Assembly: GCA_036417435.1 (NCBI GenBank)
Contig: CM070913.1
Location: forward strand, 92,867,373 to 92,931,372
Origin: Inia geoffrensis
Lineage: Eukaryota > Chordata > Mammalia > Artiodactyla > Iniidae
Length of the DNA stretch: 64,000 nucleotides
Direction of reading: 5' to 3'
Part shown: in pieces, positions 10,881 to 20,744 of the stretch
Numbering within the stretch: position 1 is the first letter of the stretch
Layout of the letters: every line of letters begins with the position of its first letter
The notes under the pieces: model-generated
Told to the model about the DNA's origin: nothing
Seen by the model: only the letters and a program-made list of their open reading frames with translations
The model's database searches: none
Position numbers and translations under genes: made by a program

Positions 10881-11984
10881 CTTTTTCAGCCCCTGGAAAC
10901 CTTCGAGATGCTCCTAGGTCAGGGTCAGTTCCCTTTCTCGTCCATCAGCAAGAACAGGCAGTGCTGCCCTGTGAGGCCGCCAGTCCCCCGGACCCGGGGG
11001 CCTGGCTGGGGAGGAGCCTGACCCTCCCTCACCCCAACCTCAGCCCCTAGGCCCTCCCGTCGGTGCGCAGGGCCCCGTCTGACCCGGCACCCGCAGGACC
11101 GCTGGCCTCGCTGCGCCCAGAGCAGCCCGGATCTCACCCCACACCCGCGCCCCCGTCTCTGCCCCCGGCCCCTCTTCACGCACCGCGGCCCCAAAAGGCA
11201 GCTGAGCCCACGACCCATCTGCCCTCCGTGGGGACCTGGTCCCCAAGTGGAGGCTGACGCGGGGGAGGTAGGGGCCGTGAGTTGCGAGGGTGTCTCTGCG
11301 TCTCTGCAGGAGCAGGGCTGGGGCGCTGCCACTGCGCCCGCCTGCGTCCTGCACGTGACCCGGCGCCCAGGACCGACCTCCTGGAGAGGCCGGCCCGCGC
11401 CTCTGGACAGACCCCCGACCCTCCCCGCCCAGCACGCTGCCTGCCCCACCTCTTCTTCCCGTGGCCGAGCGGGACCCTGGGTCACTGCCTCACTCCCTTC
11501 CTAGCGTCCCCTCCCTGGGCTGGTGCAGCAGGAGCCCCGGGAGCCGGGCAGGAAGACGCAGCACAGCCTCCTCGGAACACTTCTGGCTCCCCCTCTCCTG
11601 GTTTCAATCCAGTCCTTTCCTTCCTGCCCAGAAGCTCAGCGCTCAGTGACCTAACGCGACGAGATGCGTCCTCAGGAGCCCTAACAGGGCTGCCTTCCAC
11701 CTGCTTTCTCACCTCTATCTATTGGTCATGATTCCAGACGCCCCAGAAAGCAGCAGAGAACAGTCAGTTTTCCCAAGTGAGGTCCGGGTCCTGGGGGCGG
11801 GAGGCAGGTGGACGCCGGCCCCCGGGGAGCAGGGGGCGGGCATTGGGGAGTCTTATGCGTCCGGACGGCGTCCCCCACCTGCCCGGCCTCCTCTCCTGTA
11901 GGGACCCCGCATCTTCTGCCTTTGACAAGGGGACCTGGCTGCTCTGGCCGTGTTAACCATTCCTCAGAGAGCCTCAACTAGAGG

Positions 11985-12200
11985 AGTTTCCTCCAAGATT
12001 TTATCATTTATTGCTTCATTTTTGAAGTAAACCTGAACGATCCCTTTAAAAGTAACACATGGATACCGACTTCTCAGCAGCTGCTCCTTTCAGTGATGGA
12101 TTTTCCAGGATCTAAATCATTCATGATATATTGTTCCCCAGGTTCAGGTGTCTGATCTTAACTGTACTGACTTGATGAAAACACGCAGCTGCAGCTCCCC
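11985..12200. other. AT-rich intronic island, possible regulatory element
   Basis: The block includes 'ttatcatttattgc', an aatcattcatgatatattg stretch and cagcagctgctcc/cgcagctgcagc E-box-like sites. It is not a recognised repeat. Its status is uncertain. Confidence 0.25.
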
Positions 12201-13169
12201 TGAGAGGTGCCGTGTGGGAGCGCCTCTGTGGTTTTCTAGGGCTGTGCTGCCAGGAGCCGTCCATGCCGGGACCTTGGGCTTCTGACCAGGGAGCGCCTTA
12301 GGGCCGTTGCACCTCCTCCTGGCGGGGCTGCATCCCCGAGCGGCGCTTCTGCGTGTTCATCCGTTTGCTCGTCCTTCATCCGTTCCGTGGCCTCTTCCTC
12401 ATCTTGCCCGCTGGTCCTGGCGCTGTGCTGGCTTTGGGGCTGCAGAGATGCAGAGCCCAGCCTTAGAGGACTCACCGTCTAGTGAGGGAGACCGTGCGGG
12501 TCGCAGCGCCAAGGGACCAGGGCCTTGGAGGTTGCTTAGCCGGGCAGCATGGCACCCACCCGTCTCTGGACTTCTCTCTCATGCTTACGTGCAGAAACCG
12601 CCCTGTGGAGAGCTGAGCTGTCTGAGTCAGGGTAGGCCGGGCCCCAGTTAGCATACGATGATTTGCAGCGCATATCAGAGGCAGCCAGGACTCAGACGGC
12701 CCCTGGGGCATGGCCTCCACACCAGCTCTGTTCTGGGCTCTGCAGACACTGGGGGACCCAGATCCTTCTTCTCTCGGAGCTCACATTCCAAGGGAGAGCC
12801 CCAAGGCTGACGCTGCAGGTGCCCCGGCGCTGGGTGTGTCTCCTACCCCCGGGCTCCTTGGCTGTGCTCTGCTCTGTGGGCGCCTGGCATCAGCAGGATT
12901 GGGGTGGTCAGCCTGAGTGTGCCCAGAGGATGCGCTGGCTCCCGGAAGCCCAGTGCCAGCTGCACTCCAGCAGAAACAGAGCTGTCTGCTTGGCCCAGAG
13001 CTGGCCTTGCAGGGACCCTGTCTTGTGCGTCCGGGTAGTCAGCTCCTGACCCAAGGCCTCCTGCAGGGAGGAATCAGGTCTCACTCCCAGCAGGGCCTTT
13101 TCTGCTCCCACCTGGAAGCGTCGCATCTGGACCCACGCTGCCTGCCCACCCTCCCTGTTCCTCTTGCAG

Positions 13170-13296
13170 GTTGACAGCAAAAGCTGTGGCCGTGCTGCTG
13201 CCCATCCTGGGAACCTCGTGGGTCTTTGGCGTGCTTGCTGTCAACAACCAGGCTGTGGTCTTTCAGTACATGTTTGCCATACTCAACTCCTTACAG
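13170..13296 (+). CDS. ADGRD1: ADGRD1 exon: TM6, ECL3 and TM7
   Basis: This 127-nt exon supplies the last base of the split Lys codon and then 42 codons. It begins [20 protein letters not shown] (TM6, including the conserved Trp region of the adhesion family), continues [10 protein letters not shown] (extracellular loop 3) and ends [12 protein letters not shown] (TM7). The acceptor is cctcttgcag and the donor gtaagg. It ends on a codon boundary. Relative to the human protein as I recall it (VNGCAVV), the loop reads VNNQAVV, so a loop cysteine is absent; this is not the conserved ECL2 disulfide cysteine, which is present at 3757-3759. Confidence 0.97.
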
Positions 13297-14433
13297 GTAA
13301 GGGCCCGATGGGACTATCGGCTTTGTGAGCGGACGTGCGGAGCAGGTTGCCTCTGAGGCAGGAGGGAGACCCTGTGCTCCGTCCCCTCCACGCGCACGCA
13401 CCTCGTGGACCCCTAGCGTGGAGTGTCCCCGAGGCCTGAGGACACGGGCATGGATGGGGCATGCACCAGTGTCTCTGAGCAAATGGGCTATGCGGGACCC
13501 CGTGCATTCACAGCAGGGCTGCCTCGTCCTCCTGGACAGTATCTGTGGAGGGGCCCCCAGGCCTGAAAGGAAGACGGGCAGCACGTGGGCAGCTCCTGCA
13601 AGGGAGCCAGGCGTGGAGAGGTGGTGATGGGGGTACCTTGGGTTCTGAGTTCTCATCTGCCCTCTGCATGGAAGGACAGCAAGGGTAACAGCCTGGAAAC
13701 CAGAGACTTGGGATGCCCGGAGTCTGAGTCCCCAGAGCCACAAGGCCCCCAAGGGAAGGGTGGAGGTGGGCGCCCGTGGCCGTACACAGCCTACGCAACC
13801 GAGCCGAAGGCTTGATCCACCCCGGCCCTCACCATGGTGTCCTCGCTACTTCTGGGTCTTCACAACCAGTGACTGTGTCAGGCTTCTAATTTGTAAGAAG
13901 CCCCCCGTGCATAGCTTCCTTCTGGCTGTTTATAACGAAAGGGGGTGGGCTGTCCTGGCTGCAGCCCTACACACCCCAGGTCCTGGGATCCTCACTTATC
14001 CTCTGTGTCCCATAAAGTTTCCTCTTCCGTAACATGGGAACAATGACAGGACCCACTTTGCGGGGGCCTGCTTTTTAGCACTAAAGGAGATGACTCACGT
14101 GAAGTGTTCGTCTAGTGCGGACACAGAGGGGCCGCCTCTAGACGTTTGGGGAGATCCTCAGCTTGTGTCTGTTCTCAGTGTTACCGTCATCCTCAGTTTG
14201 CAGGTGAGGACACCAGGGCTCGCTTTAGGTGATGCGCTCGTGCCCTCCCGTTTGTCCGCCCCAGCATGTTTGCTCCTCTCTGAGGTTAAGCCTGTCTGGG
14301 CGTCCACCTGTCTTTGTGCCGTGCCAACGCCGCTCTCAGAGCCCATAGGTGGCGTTGGAAAGAACCCTCAGAAAGTGTTTGTAACAAAATGCAAGTGGCT
14401 CTAATTCTGTGTTTTCCTCCCCTTCCTCCCCAG
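13297..14433 (+). other. ADGRD1: ADGRD1 intron (1.1 kb)
   Basis: A GT-AG intron between TM7 exons, with a degenerate MIR (+) at about 14010-14110 ('ttcctcttccgtaacatgggaacaatgacag'). Nothing else is recognisable. Confidence 0.85.
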
Positions 14434-14475
14434 GGATTTTTCATCTTCCTTTTTCACTGTCTCCTGAATTCAGAG
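14434..14475 (+). CDS. ADGRD1: ADGRD1 micro-exon: end of TM7
   Basis: A 42-nt exon encodes GFFIFLFHCLLNSE, the cytoplasmic end of TM7 and the start of the juxtamembrane helix. The acceptor is cctccccag and the donor gtatgt. Both borders fall between codons, so skipping it would keep the frame but cut TM7. One residue differs from the human form I recall (Phe for Leu at the second position). It is too short to be noticed by length alone and was found by its position between the flanking exons. Confidence 0.95.
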
Positions 14476-15774
14476 GTATGTCTGCTCCACTTCGTGACAG
14501 TATGAAGCTGGGTTTTCATTTCTGAAAGGGCACAGAGAGCAGGAACAGTGTTGCCGCATCAGGCTGGCGTCCGGGAATGTAACCCTGAATAAGCCTTGGT
14601 GTTGGTGACAGGTTGTGTGCAGGGAGGCTGCTTTCCGTCCCTCGTCCCGGTTGCTAAGCAACATACACATCCTCCCTCACTGATGTCACGCGGGCACTGC
14701 TGGCTGTGTGGAGGACCAGGGGAGATGGCGACAGGGTGGAATAGCTGAGCTGGAGATTCAGGACCTTGCTTGGCATCTGGCATATTAGGGAGAGTAAGAT
14801 GCAGATGTGCTCCCAGCAGATCCCCCCCAGAGGCATTCAGGAAGCTGGCCTGGGGTGTAAGGAGGACTCCTGACTGCAGGGGTTAGAGAGGGGACTTTTA
14901 TGATGTGGCCTCCAAGGGCATTGGGGTACCTGGCGTGGGCTCATTCCTCTCGGTGCAGTCTGGGGCATTGCACCTGCTGTGTACTTGGCCGTGGGGATGG
15001 TGGAAGTTGCTTTAGGTCCTGGGACCCATAGTCCGTGCGAGAAGTTTTACCTGTAAATTGTGGGAGTGGCATTGTGTTCCTTGGCATTTGAGTCCCTTGC
15101 AGGCAGTGGTCCTGGGGAAATGCCTCTGGAACGGTGACTGAGAACAGGGCAAAAGCACCACCCGCCTCTGTGCTTCTCCAGGGGAATCCATCCATTTGCA
15201 CGAGGATAGGTCAGGCGGGGAGGGAGGAGCTGGGGGAGGGGCAGGCAGGATGAGTCGCCCAGGACGATGGCGGCCAGCGGAGGAGAGGTCGCGTGTTTGC
15301 AAAGACCAGGTAGCAGCCCAAGCAGGGCCTGAGACTGATCCACGTGGCAGAGGGGGCAGGAGGGAGCGGCAGCCTCAGAACCACACACGGCCCCGCCCCA
15401 CGCGTGCGCTTTCCTCATTTACTTCCTCGTGTGGTTTCTGTGCCGGTCACACACTCGGCCCCCCCGGCTGTTCACCGTCGAGTGTGGCCCGTCTCCCCAC
15501 CCAGCTCTGTGAGGTCGGCAAAGGGCAGGCCAGGTCCAGCTTTCTCCCTGTGCAGGGCTGGGAACGGCGCGGGCACGCAGCCCGTGTCTGTCACACGAAC
15601 CAGTGACACGTCCGTAGCGCGGCTCCGGAGCCACTGACTCTGTTTGGATCTGATGCGTCCGAGTCCTGTCCTCACCCGGCAGCACAGATCCCTCGGGACC
15701 TTTTAGAATGACCTCTTGTTGCTTTTGCAACTTCTGAAATTGCTTCTCATGAGCCTTCCGTTCTGCCTTTGAAG
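14476..15774 (+). other. ADGRD1: ADGRD1 intron (1.3 kb)
   Basis: A GC-rich intron. No repeat or gene was recognised in it; the open frames at 15.2-15.6 kb look compositional. Confidence 0.85.
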
Positions 15775-15867
15775 GTGAGAGCTGCTTTCAAGCATAAAAC
15801 CAAGGTCTGGTCCCTCACGAGCAGCTCCACCCGCCAGGCCAATGTGAAGCCCTTCAACTCGGACATC
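15775..15867 (+). CDS. ADGRD1: ADGRD1 exon: C-terminal tail, part 1
   Basis: A 93-nt exon encodes [20 protein letters not shown] followed by [11 protein letters not shown]. This is the basic juxtamembrane helix and a Ser/Thr-rich stretch that may be phosphorylated (inference). The acceptor is ctgcctttgaag and the donor gtgagt. Both borders fall between codons. Compared with the human tail I recall, the stretch after SSS is the most changed part ([13 protein letters not shown]). Confidence 0.95.
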
Positions 15868-16739
15868 GTGAGTGCATGTGGTGTCTCGTGTACGCCCCTC
15901 CTGCGCTGGCCGGTCCTGCTCTGGGTGCTTTCCATCCTCAGCCCGCACTGACCCAGGCCTCTTGTTCTCGGTCCTCATCAGCCGGGACTTGCTTTCCAGC
16001 CTCACTGAGCTGCGCGCAGCCTCTGCCTTACAGAGGACCACGTGGTCCTGAGGCTGCATCTCTGACAGCTCGAGCCCCAGGCCCTCCGCTCACTCCTTCC
16101 CCGAGCTCCATCGTCTGCACCATCAGTGTCGGGCGGACGGCTGCCCAGGTCGGGGTGATGGAGGCTCGGCTCGGGGGGCTGGGCTTTTCACACCTGACAT
16201 AGGCCTGCAGGCGGCACGAGCTGATGTCACACCCACCACAGGGTCCCCCTCCTCACGAAATCACCTGGCCCTCTCTCCTGCCCCATTTCCCAGGGCCAGT
16301 ACTTCTTATGTTGACCTAGTGGGATGGAAGGATCAATTGACCGGGGGGCAGACACTGGACATGCCGAGGGTGTCCTGTAAGAGGCACAAAAGTCACTGGA
16401 CACAGCCCGGCCTCTACATCAGGTCTCCTCCCCCTACAGGTGCCTGAGAAATTGGGTGTGGATGGTCAGGGGTCTGAACAAGCCGCTCACCTCCCAGCAC
16501 TGGGCTTGGTTCACCTTCCTCCTGTGGGAAGTGGTCCCTCATCCCCCCGCTCCGCAGACCCCCAGGCAGGGCCCCCCGGGCAGCCTGGAGCAGGCGATAT
16601 CCTGGGTTCTCGCTGCACTGCAGCCTCCCGCCTGTCAGTTAGGCCCTCGCTCAGGGGTCCCATCCTCAGGAAGTCCCTCCTGCACAGCACTGAACAAAGG
16701 TGCTCCCACCGCACTCCAGCGTTCTGTCCTGTGCCTGCT

Positions 16740-16905
16740 GCCCTTGGCGGTTGTTTGGTTTATTCATTTGCTTGATGGCCATTGTCTGCCTCCCCCATTG
16801 GAACGCGAGCTCCCCCCGGGGGCAAGGGTCTGGTCGGCTTTGTTCACTGGTGTGACCCCATAGCCTAGAACAGGCCCCGGTGCCCAGCCTGCTCGATAAA
16901 TCAGT
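16740..16905 (+). repeat. L2 LINE 3' end
   Basis: The order 'ggaacgcgagctcc ... gggggcaagggtctgg ... ttgttcactggtgtgacccca ... gcctagaacaggc' is that of the L2 3' end. It is old and shared by mammals. Confidence 0.7.
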
Positions 16906-17000
16906 GTCGAAGGAATAAGTGAATAAACGGATGGATGAATAGAGGCGTGAATGAGTGAATGAATGACTGAGTGAACAACAGATTGATGAATGAATGACCG
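16906..17000 (+). repeat. (TGAA)n tail repeat
   Basis: About 90 nt of degenerate TGAA/TGAG/GAAT units extend the L2 tail, for example 'gaatgagtgaatgaatgac'. The L2 terminus normally ends in a few TGAA units, so this looks like microsatellite growth from that seed. Confidence 0.8.
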
Positions 17001-17226
17001 CCTGGGTGAGTGCACCTGGGAGCCATGAGGCAGGGGAACCTGTGCAGAGAAGGTGGAGAGAACTGCGCCCTCTGGGTCCTCATTTTTCTGGGGAGCGGTG
17101 GCGCCGCCCCCAGGAGGATCCCCAGGCAACTTTCTGGCACAAGGCTTTGCTCTCAGAACTCCTGTGGGGCTTGGGTTTCTCGTCTCAGAGCAGTCTCCAT
17201 TTCTCGATCCTCTGTGTGGTCTGCAG

Positions 17227-17322
17227 ATGAACGGGACCCGGCCTGGTACAGGCTCCACCAAGCTCACGCCTTGGGACAAGAGCAGCCACTCCGGGCACCG
17301 CGTGGACCTGTCTGCCGTGTGA
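17227..17322 (+). CDS. ADGRD1: ADGRD1 last coding exon with stop
   Basis: The final exon encodes [20 protein letters not shown], then [11 protein letters not shown] and TGA at 17320-17322. It is the cytoplasmic tail end. The acceptor is gtctgcag. The 32 codons including the stop start on a codon boundary. The identical C-terminus (DLSAV) and spacing to the human protein, as I recall it, argue that the gene is intact here. The seven visible coding pieces total 584 nt. The 3' UTR continues in the same exon. Confidence 0.97.
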   Translation: MNGTRPGTGSTKLTPWDKSSHSGHRVDLSAV

Positions 17323-18698
17323 GCAGAGAGGCCGCGGACCCGGCAGCCTGCCGCTCAGAACCCCCGGACCCGCTGCAGACAACACACAAGCATCGCTCTG
17401 CCTTCGCAACTGGGACCCTTTCCTCGTCGCTCCCTGGACCTGGGGGTCACGGCCCTCCCCCCCCCCCCGCCCCCCGTGACAGCATCCTCTCCTGCGACCC
17501 GCTCCTGTGACAGAGCCCACCGCTGAGCCTGCAGCCTGATACACGGCGAGGGACGGGCCCCCCGGAGCACACAGCGGCCCCTCCCCTTTGTCACTGCAAG
17601 TGCGCAGAGCCCCAGACCCTCCACACTGTGCGCACAGGGGGCCCATGGCACCAGGAGGGAAGTTTAGCCTCGGCGGGCGCCACGATGGGGACTTGGGACC
17701 AGAGAGGTGGAGTCCCGCAGGGGAGGTTGGGCGGAGGCCCCTGGGGGCGCGTGGGGAAGTGCCCGAGGGTGTTTTCCACCTGCTGACTCCACCCAAAGCA
17801 GGGCCCCAATGCCAGGCACCTGCTGATGCCCAGGGCGTTGGGGCCCCGCCCCTGTCTGCGCGCTGGGGGCCTCGCGTAGGCCAAGAGCCGGTGGGTGGGT
17901 GGGGTTTCTGCTCCGACAGCTCCTCCCCCCTTCCTCGTGCGTGCTGGCTCTTCCGCCTCCAAGTCAGCCTTCAGATCGCCCCCTTTCCTGGCACCTGAGC
18001 GTCCTGTGTGTTCACCACGGTGGCCCATCAGAGCCACCGTTCCCCAAGGCATAACGTCCCGCAGAGAATTTCTTCCTCCTCACTTATAAATGCTTTTCCG
18101 TGTTTCTAGCGAGCGGATCACAGCGGAGGGGAGCGCAGTACGTGATTTCATGTCGCCACAGGGGCAGACCTTGACGCACAGAGCCACTTGGCGAGATGCT
18201 CTGGGGGAGGACCCTGGCCCTGACCGACCCGGGGTGGGAAGGGTGGCAATAGCTGTAGCTTCTGAGTTTATGTTAATTTATGGACCCGGACTCAGCCCCC
18301 TAGGAAATGGGATGATCCTTAGGGCTCCGTGTGTGGGCGAGACCCCGTGGAACGCCAGGGTTCGGTCATAGACGTGAACCGAAAAGCCATGGAGAAAAGC
18401 TGGGAAACAGGCTGTGAAAGGTCACCCTGTGATGACGGCACCAAGAGTGCTTGTGAAATGTGTGGGTACCAAATTCCAACCTGTTTTCGATACTGGAAAA
18501 TCTTCCTTGAAAACTGTGACGGCGACAGCATCAACGGCCACCCCACCGCGTCGCCCCGCCTCTCCCAACACGTCTGCTTTGTTTCCCAGTGAGATTTTAC
18601 GTCACCTCGCAGACCTTTTCCATCTTCCTCCGGCACCTTCGTGAAGTAACTCACGCCCTGATGATGATGAGTGTGACAGCCATCTTCAGGCATCTCCC

Positions 18699-18722
18699 AC
18701 GGTGGGGGGGGGGGTGGGGGGA
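18699..18722. repeat. G-run in 3' UTR
   Basis: The sequence ggtggggggggggggtgggg has more than four G tracts and could fold as a G-quadruplex in the RNA. Function is inference; such runs also arise by slippage. Confidence 0.6.
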
Positions 18723-19384
18723 CCGGGACGTGGGGTGGGACACAGAGCGGCGTGTCGACGCAGGGTTAACCTCTGTCCTTCCGTCCGGGTGGGTCCCAGA
18801 TGCACCAGCCCGCCCTGCACGTTGTGACCATGCCATGGCCATTCCCCATGGGTGTACCGTAGGGGTGAACCTGGCTGATGCAGGCAGAGACCCCGTGTCT
18901 GGCGAAAAGTGCGCCCAGCCTCTGCTCCAGGCTGTCTTCATGGTTCCAGAAACCAGATCACTTGTAACTTGGCATTAGATCCTCGTCGTGCCCAAGAGCA
19001 CCTAGAAGTGAGAACACTGTATTCCTAAGATTTACACTTGGATTCTTTTTTCTTATTTAGTTTCTGGTGAAGCAAATCAAGTAAGGAACTGTTTTTATTT
19101 TAGATGGAATTCTTGGTTTTGTTGTTTTTTAACTCTCTGCATATTCACCCTACATAGCTAATATATCAGGAGAAGTAACGAGCGAACTCTTTATTTCTAA
19201 AGAATGAGAGTAGAGTGCACTTTATTTATAGGCTACATATTTTGACTTCTGCAGTATTTTATTATCTACACATAATTTGGCCAAAGAGAAGCAGTTGGAG
19301 ACAAGAGTGTGTTTAAAGTAGTTTATAGCACAGGAAAGACGATGAATGCCACTACGTAGTGAAAATATGTTGTGATTTTTATGA

Positions 19385-19412
19385 AATAAAATCTTAATGT
19401 CCTTAAAATAAA
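19385..19412 (+). terminator. ADGRD1: Tandem AATAAA polyadenylation signals
   Basis: AATAAA occurs at 19385-19390 and again at 19407-19412, followed within about 30 nt by a GT/T-rich stretch ('gtgtggtctttagcgtctttt'). This is the expected layout of a mammalian cleavage site, and it follows an AT-rich end with no other gene in between. Confidence 0.7.
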
Positions 19413-19494
19413 GTGTGGTCTTTAGCGTCTTTTGCTAGTGGGAGGTGAGCAGGACAGTGGGTCTCCCGACAAAAATCTGAAGAGAAACACACGT

Positions 19495-19640
19495 GGGTAA
19501 AATCCAACCCTGGGATTCACTCGGCAGACTTTTAGTCAGCGCTTTCTATGTGCCCAGCACATTCTAGCTCTTGGGACACTGTGATGGGCGATGATGCCCC
19601 GCCCTCTCAGGAGCCTCCCTGGGTGGGGCAGGTAGTGGTA
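19495..19640 (+). repeat. Old L2-like LINE fragment
   Basis: The order 'cagcgctttctatgtgcccagcacattctagctcttgggacactgtgatggg' resembles the common mammalian L2-type block (ctatgtgccaggcactgttctagg...). Degenerate. Confidence 0.45.
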
Positions 19641-19842
19641 TTTGTGCAGCCCTGTGTCTCCCCAGGTTAATGTACTGGACAGGATACTGGCGCTTCTTTT
19701 TTTAAAAAAAAACTTAATATATTTTAAGCTAATGTGTCAAAAATATTTCAACACGTAACATTAAAACTTAGGGAGCTATTTTACATTCTTTTTTCTATAC
19801 TAAGTCTTTAAATCTGGTGTATTATTTTTTAAAGTCTTTAAA

Positions 19843-20213
19843 AAATGTTTACATCTGTGACTCTATTTCTGTTTTGTAAAGAAGTCCATTTGTACCATTA
19901 TCTTAGATTCCATGAGAAATAGAGTCACAGATGTAGAAAACACACTTAACGGTTACCACAGGGGAAAAGGTGGGGAGGGGGGAGGATAAATTGGGAGATT
20001 GGGGTTGACATATACACACTATTATATATAAAATAGATAAGGACCGACTGCACAGCACAGGGAACTCTGTAATGGCCTATATGGGGAAAGAATCTTTAAA
20101 AGAGTGGATCTATGTATACGCATAAGTGATTCACTTTGCTGTACAGCAGAAACTAACAGAACATTGCAAATCAACTCTACTCCAATAAAAAGAAAAAGAA
20201 AAGAAATGCTTAC
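19843..20213 (+). mobile_element. L1 3' end with 5' inversion
   Basis: The + strand part (19915-20192) is a cetartiodactyl L1 3' UTR ending in '...actccaataaaaag' and an A-rich tail. Upstream, 19851-19914 is the adjoining L1 segment inverted. The two overlap in a perfect 20-nt inverted repeat (19851-19870 and 19915-19934). The flanks aaatgtttac (19843-19852) and aaatgcttac (20204-20213) look like a 10-nt target duplication with one change. This is the pattern left by twin priming. Confidence 0.7.
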
Positions 20214-20229
20214 GAAACTAAAAAATAAA

Positions 20230-20400
20230 TTTTTTTAAAGTTTATACTCCATATACAGTTAGTACAAAATATTGGCTCTATTCCCCATGGTGTGCAGTAC
20301 ACCCTTGAGTCTATCTTACAGCCGATAGTTTGTACCTCCCCCTCCCCTGCATTGCTTCCCCCTCTACTGGTAACCACTAGTGTGTTCTCTGTTGAAACAG
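20230..20400 (-). mobile_element. L1 3' UTR fragment
   Basis: Read on the - strand, the segment is L1 3' UTR sequence (a ggttaccagtagagg block, then tactaactgtatatggag). It abuts a second L1 3' fragment in the opposite direction at about 20400. Confidence 0.65.
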
Positions 20401-20740
20401 GGAGTGGGTTGGTGGTGACAGAGGTGGGGGGTTGGGTGGTGGGCAAGATGGATGAAGGGGATCAAAAGGTACAAACTTCTAGTTATAAAATAAATGAGTC
20501 CTGGGGCTATAATGTACAACGTGGCAACTACAGTTAATAACACTGCTTGCATATGTGAAAGTTGCGAAGAGAGAAGATCTTAGAAGTTCTCAGCACGAGA
20601 AGAAAAGACTGCTGTAGCTATGACATCCCTCACCATCACGTATGGTGATGGATGTCAACTAGACTTATTGTGGTGATTGTTTTGCAGTGTATGCGAGTAT
20701 CAAGTCGCTATGGTGTACACCTAAATATACTACGATGCTT
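20400..20740 (+). mobile_element. L1 3' UTR fragment (old L1MA-like)
   Basis: It contains 'ggtacaaacttctagttataaa', 'gactgtagttaataac'-like sequence and 'atgtcaactagacttattg...gtgtacacctaaata', the familiar end of older L1 3' UTRs. The TTTTG-rich sequence beyond 20740 is an unassigned tail. Confidence 0.65.
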
Positions 20741-20744
20741 GTTT

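Larger units (their letters stand above)
9717..13169 (+). other. ADGRD1: ADGRD1 intron (3.5 kb)
   Basis: A GC-rich intron with a MIR remnant near 10.0 kb and two AT-rich islands, at 10715-10880 and 11985-12200. Pieces near 12.33-12.51 kb and 12.72-12.80 kb ('gggctctgcag...gagctcacattcc') resemble old L2 sequence. The open frames at 11.0-11.5 kb occur on both strands in CpG-rich DNA and have no protein signature. Confidence 0.8.
15868..17226 (+). other. ADGRD1: ADGRD1 last intron (1.36 kb)
   Basis: A GT-AG intron with an L2 3' end at 16740-16905 and a tetranucleotide repeat derived from its tail. Nothing else was recognised. Confidence 0.85.
17323..19430 (+). other. ADGRD1: ADGRD1 3' UTR (inferred extent)
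   Basis: No in-frame exon or repeat boundary interrupts the sequence from the stop to a pair of polyadenylation signals. The first part is GC-rich, with C and G homopolymer runs at about 17458-17477 and 18703-18722. The last 450 nt are AT-rich. The exact end is inferred from the AATAAA signals; no transcript evidence is available here. Open frames of up to 200 codons in it on the - strand look compositional. Confidence 0.65.

Noticed and set aside
18318..18693. Small open frames in the 3' UTR, possibly a separate gene
   Set aside because: No recognisable protein, and the position is explained by the ADGRD1 3' UTR.
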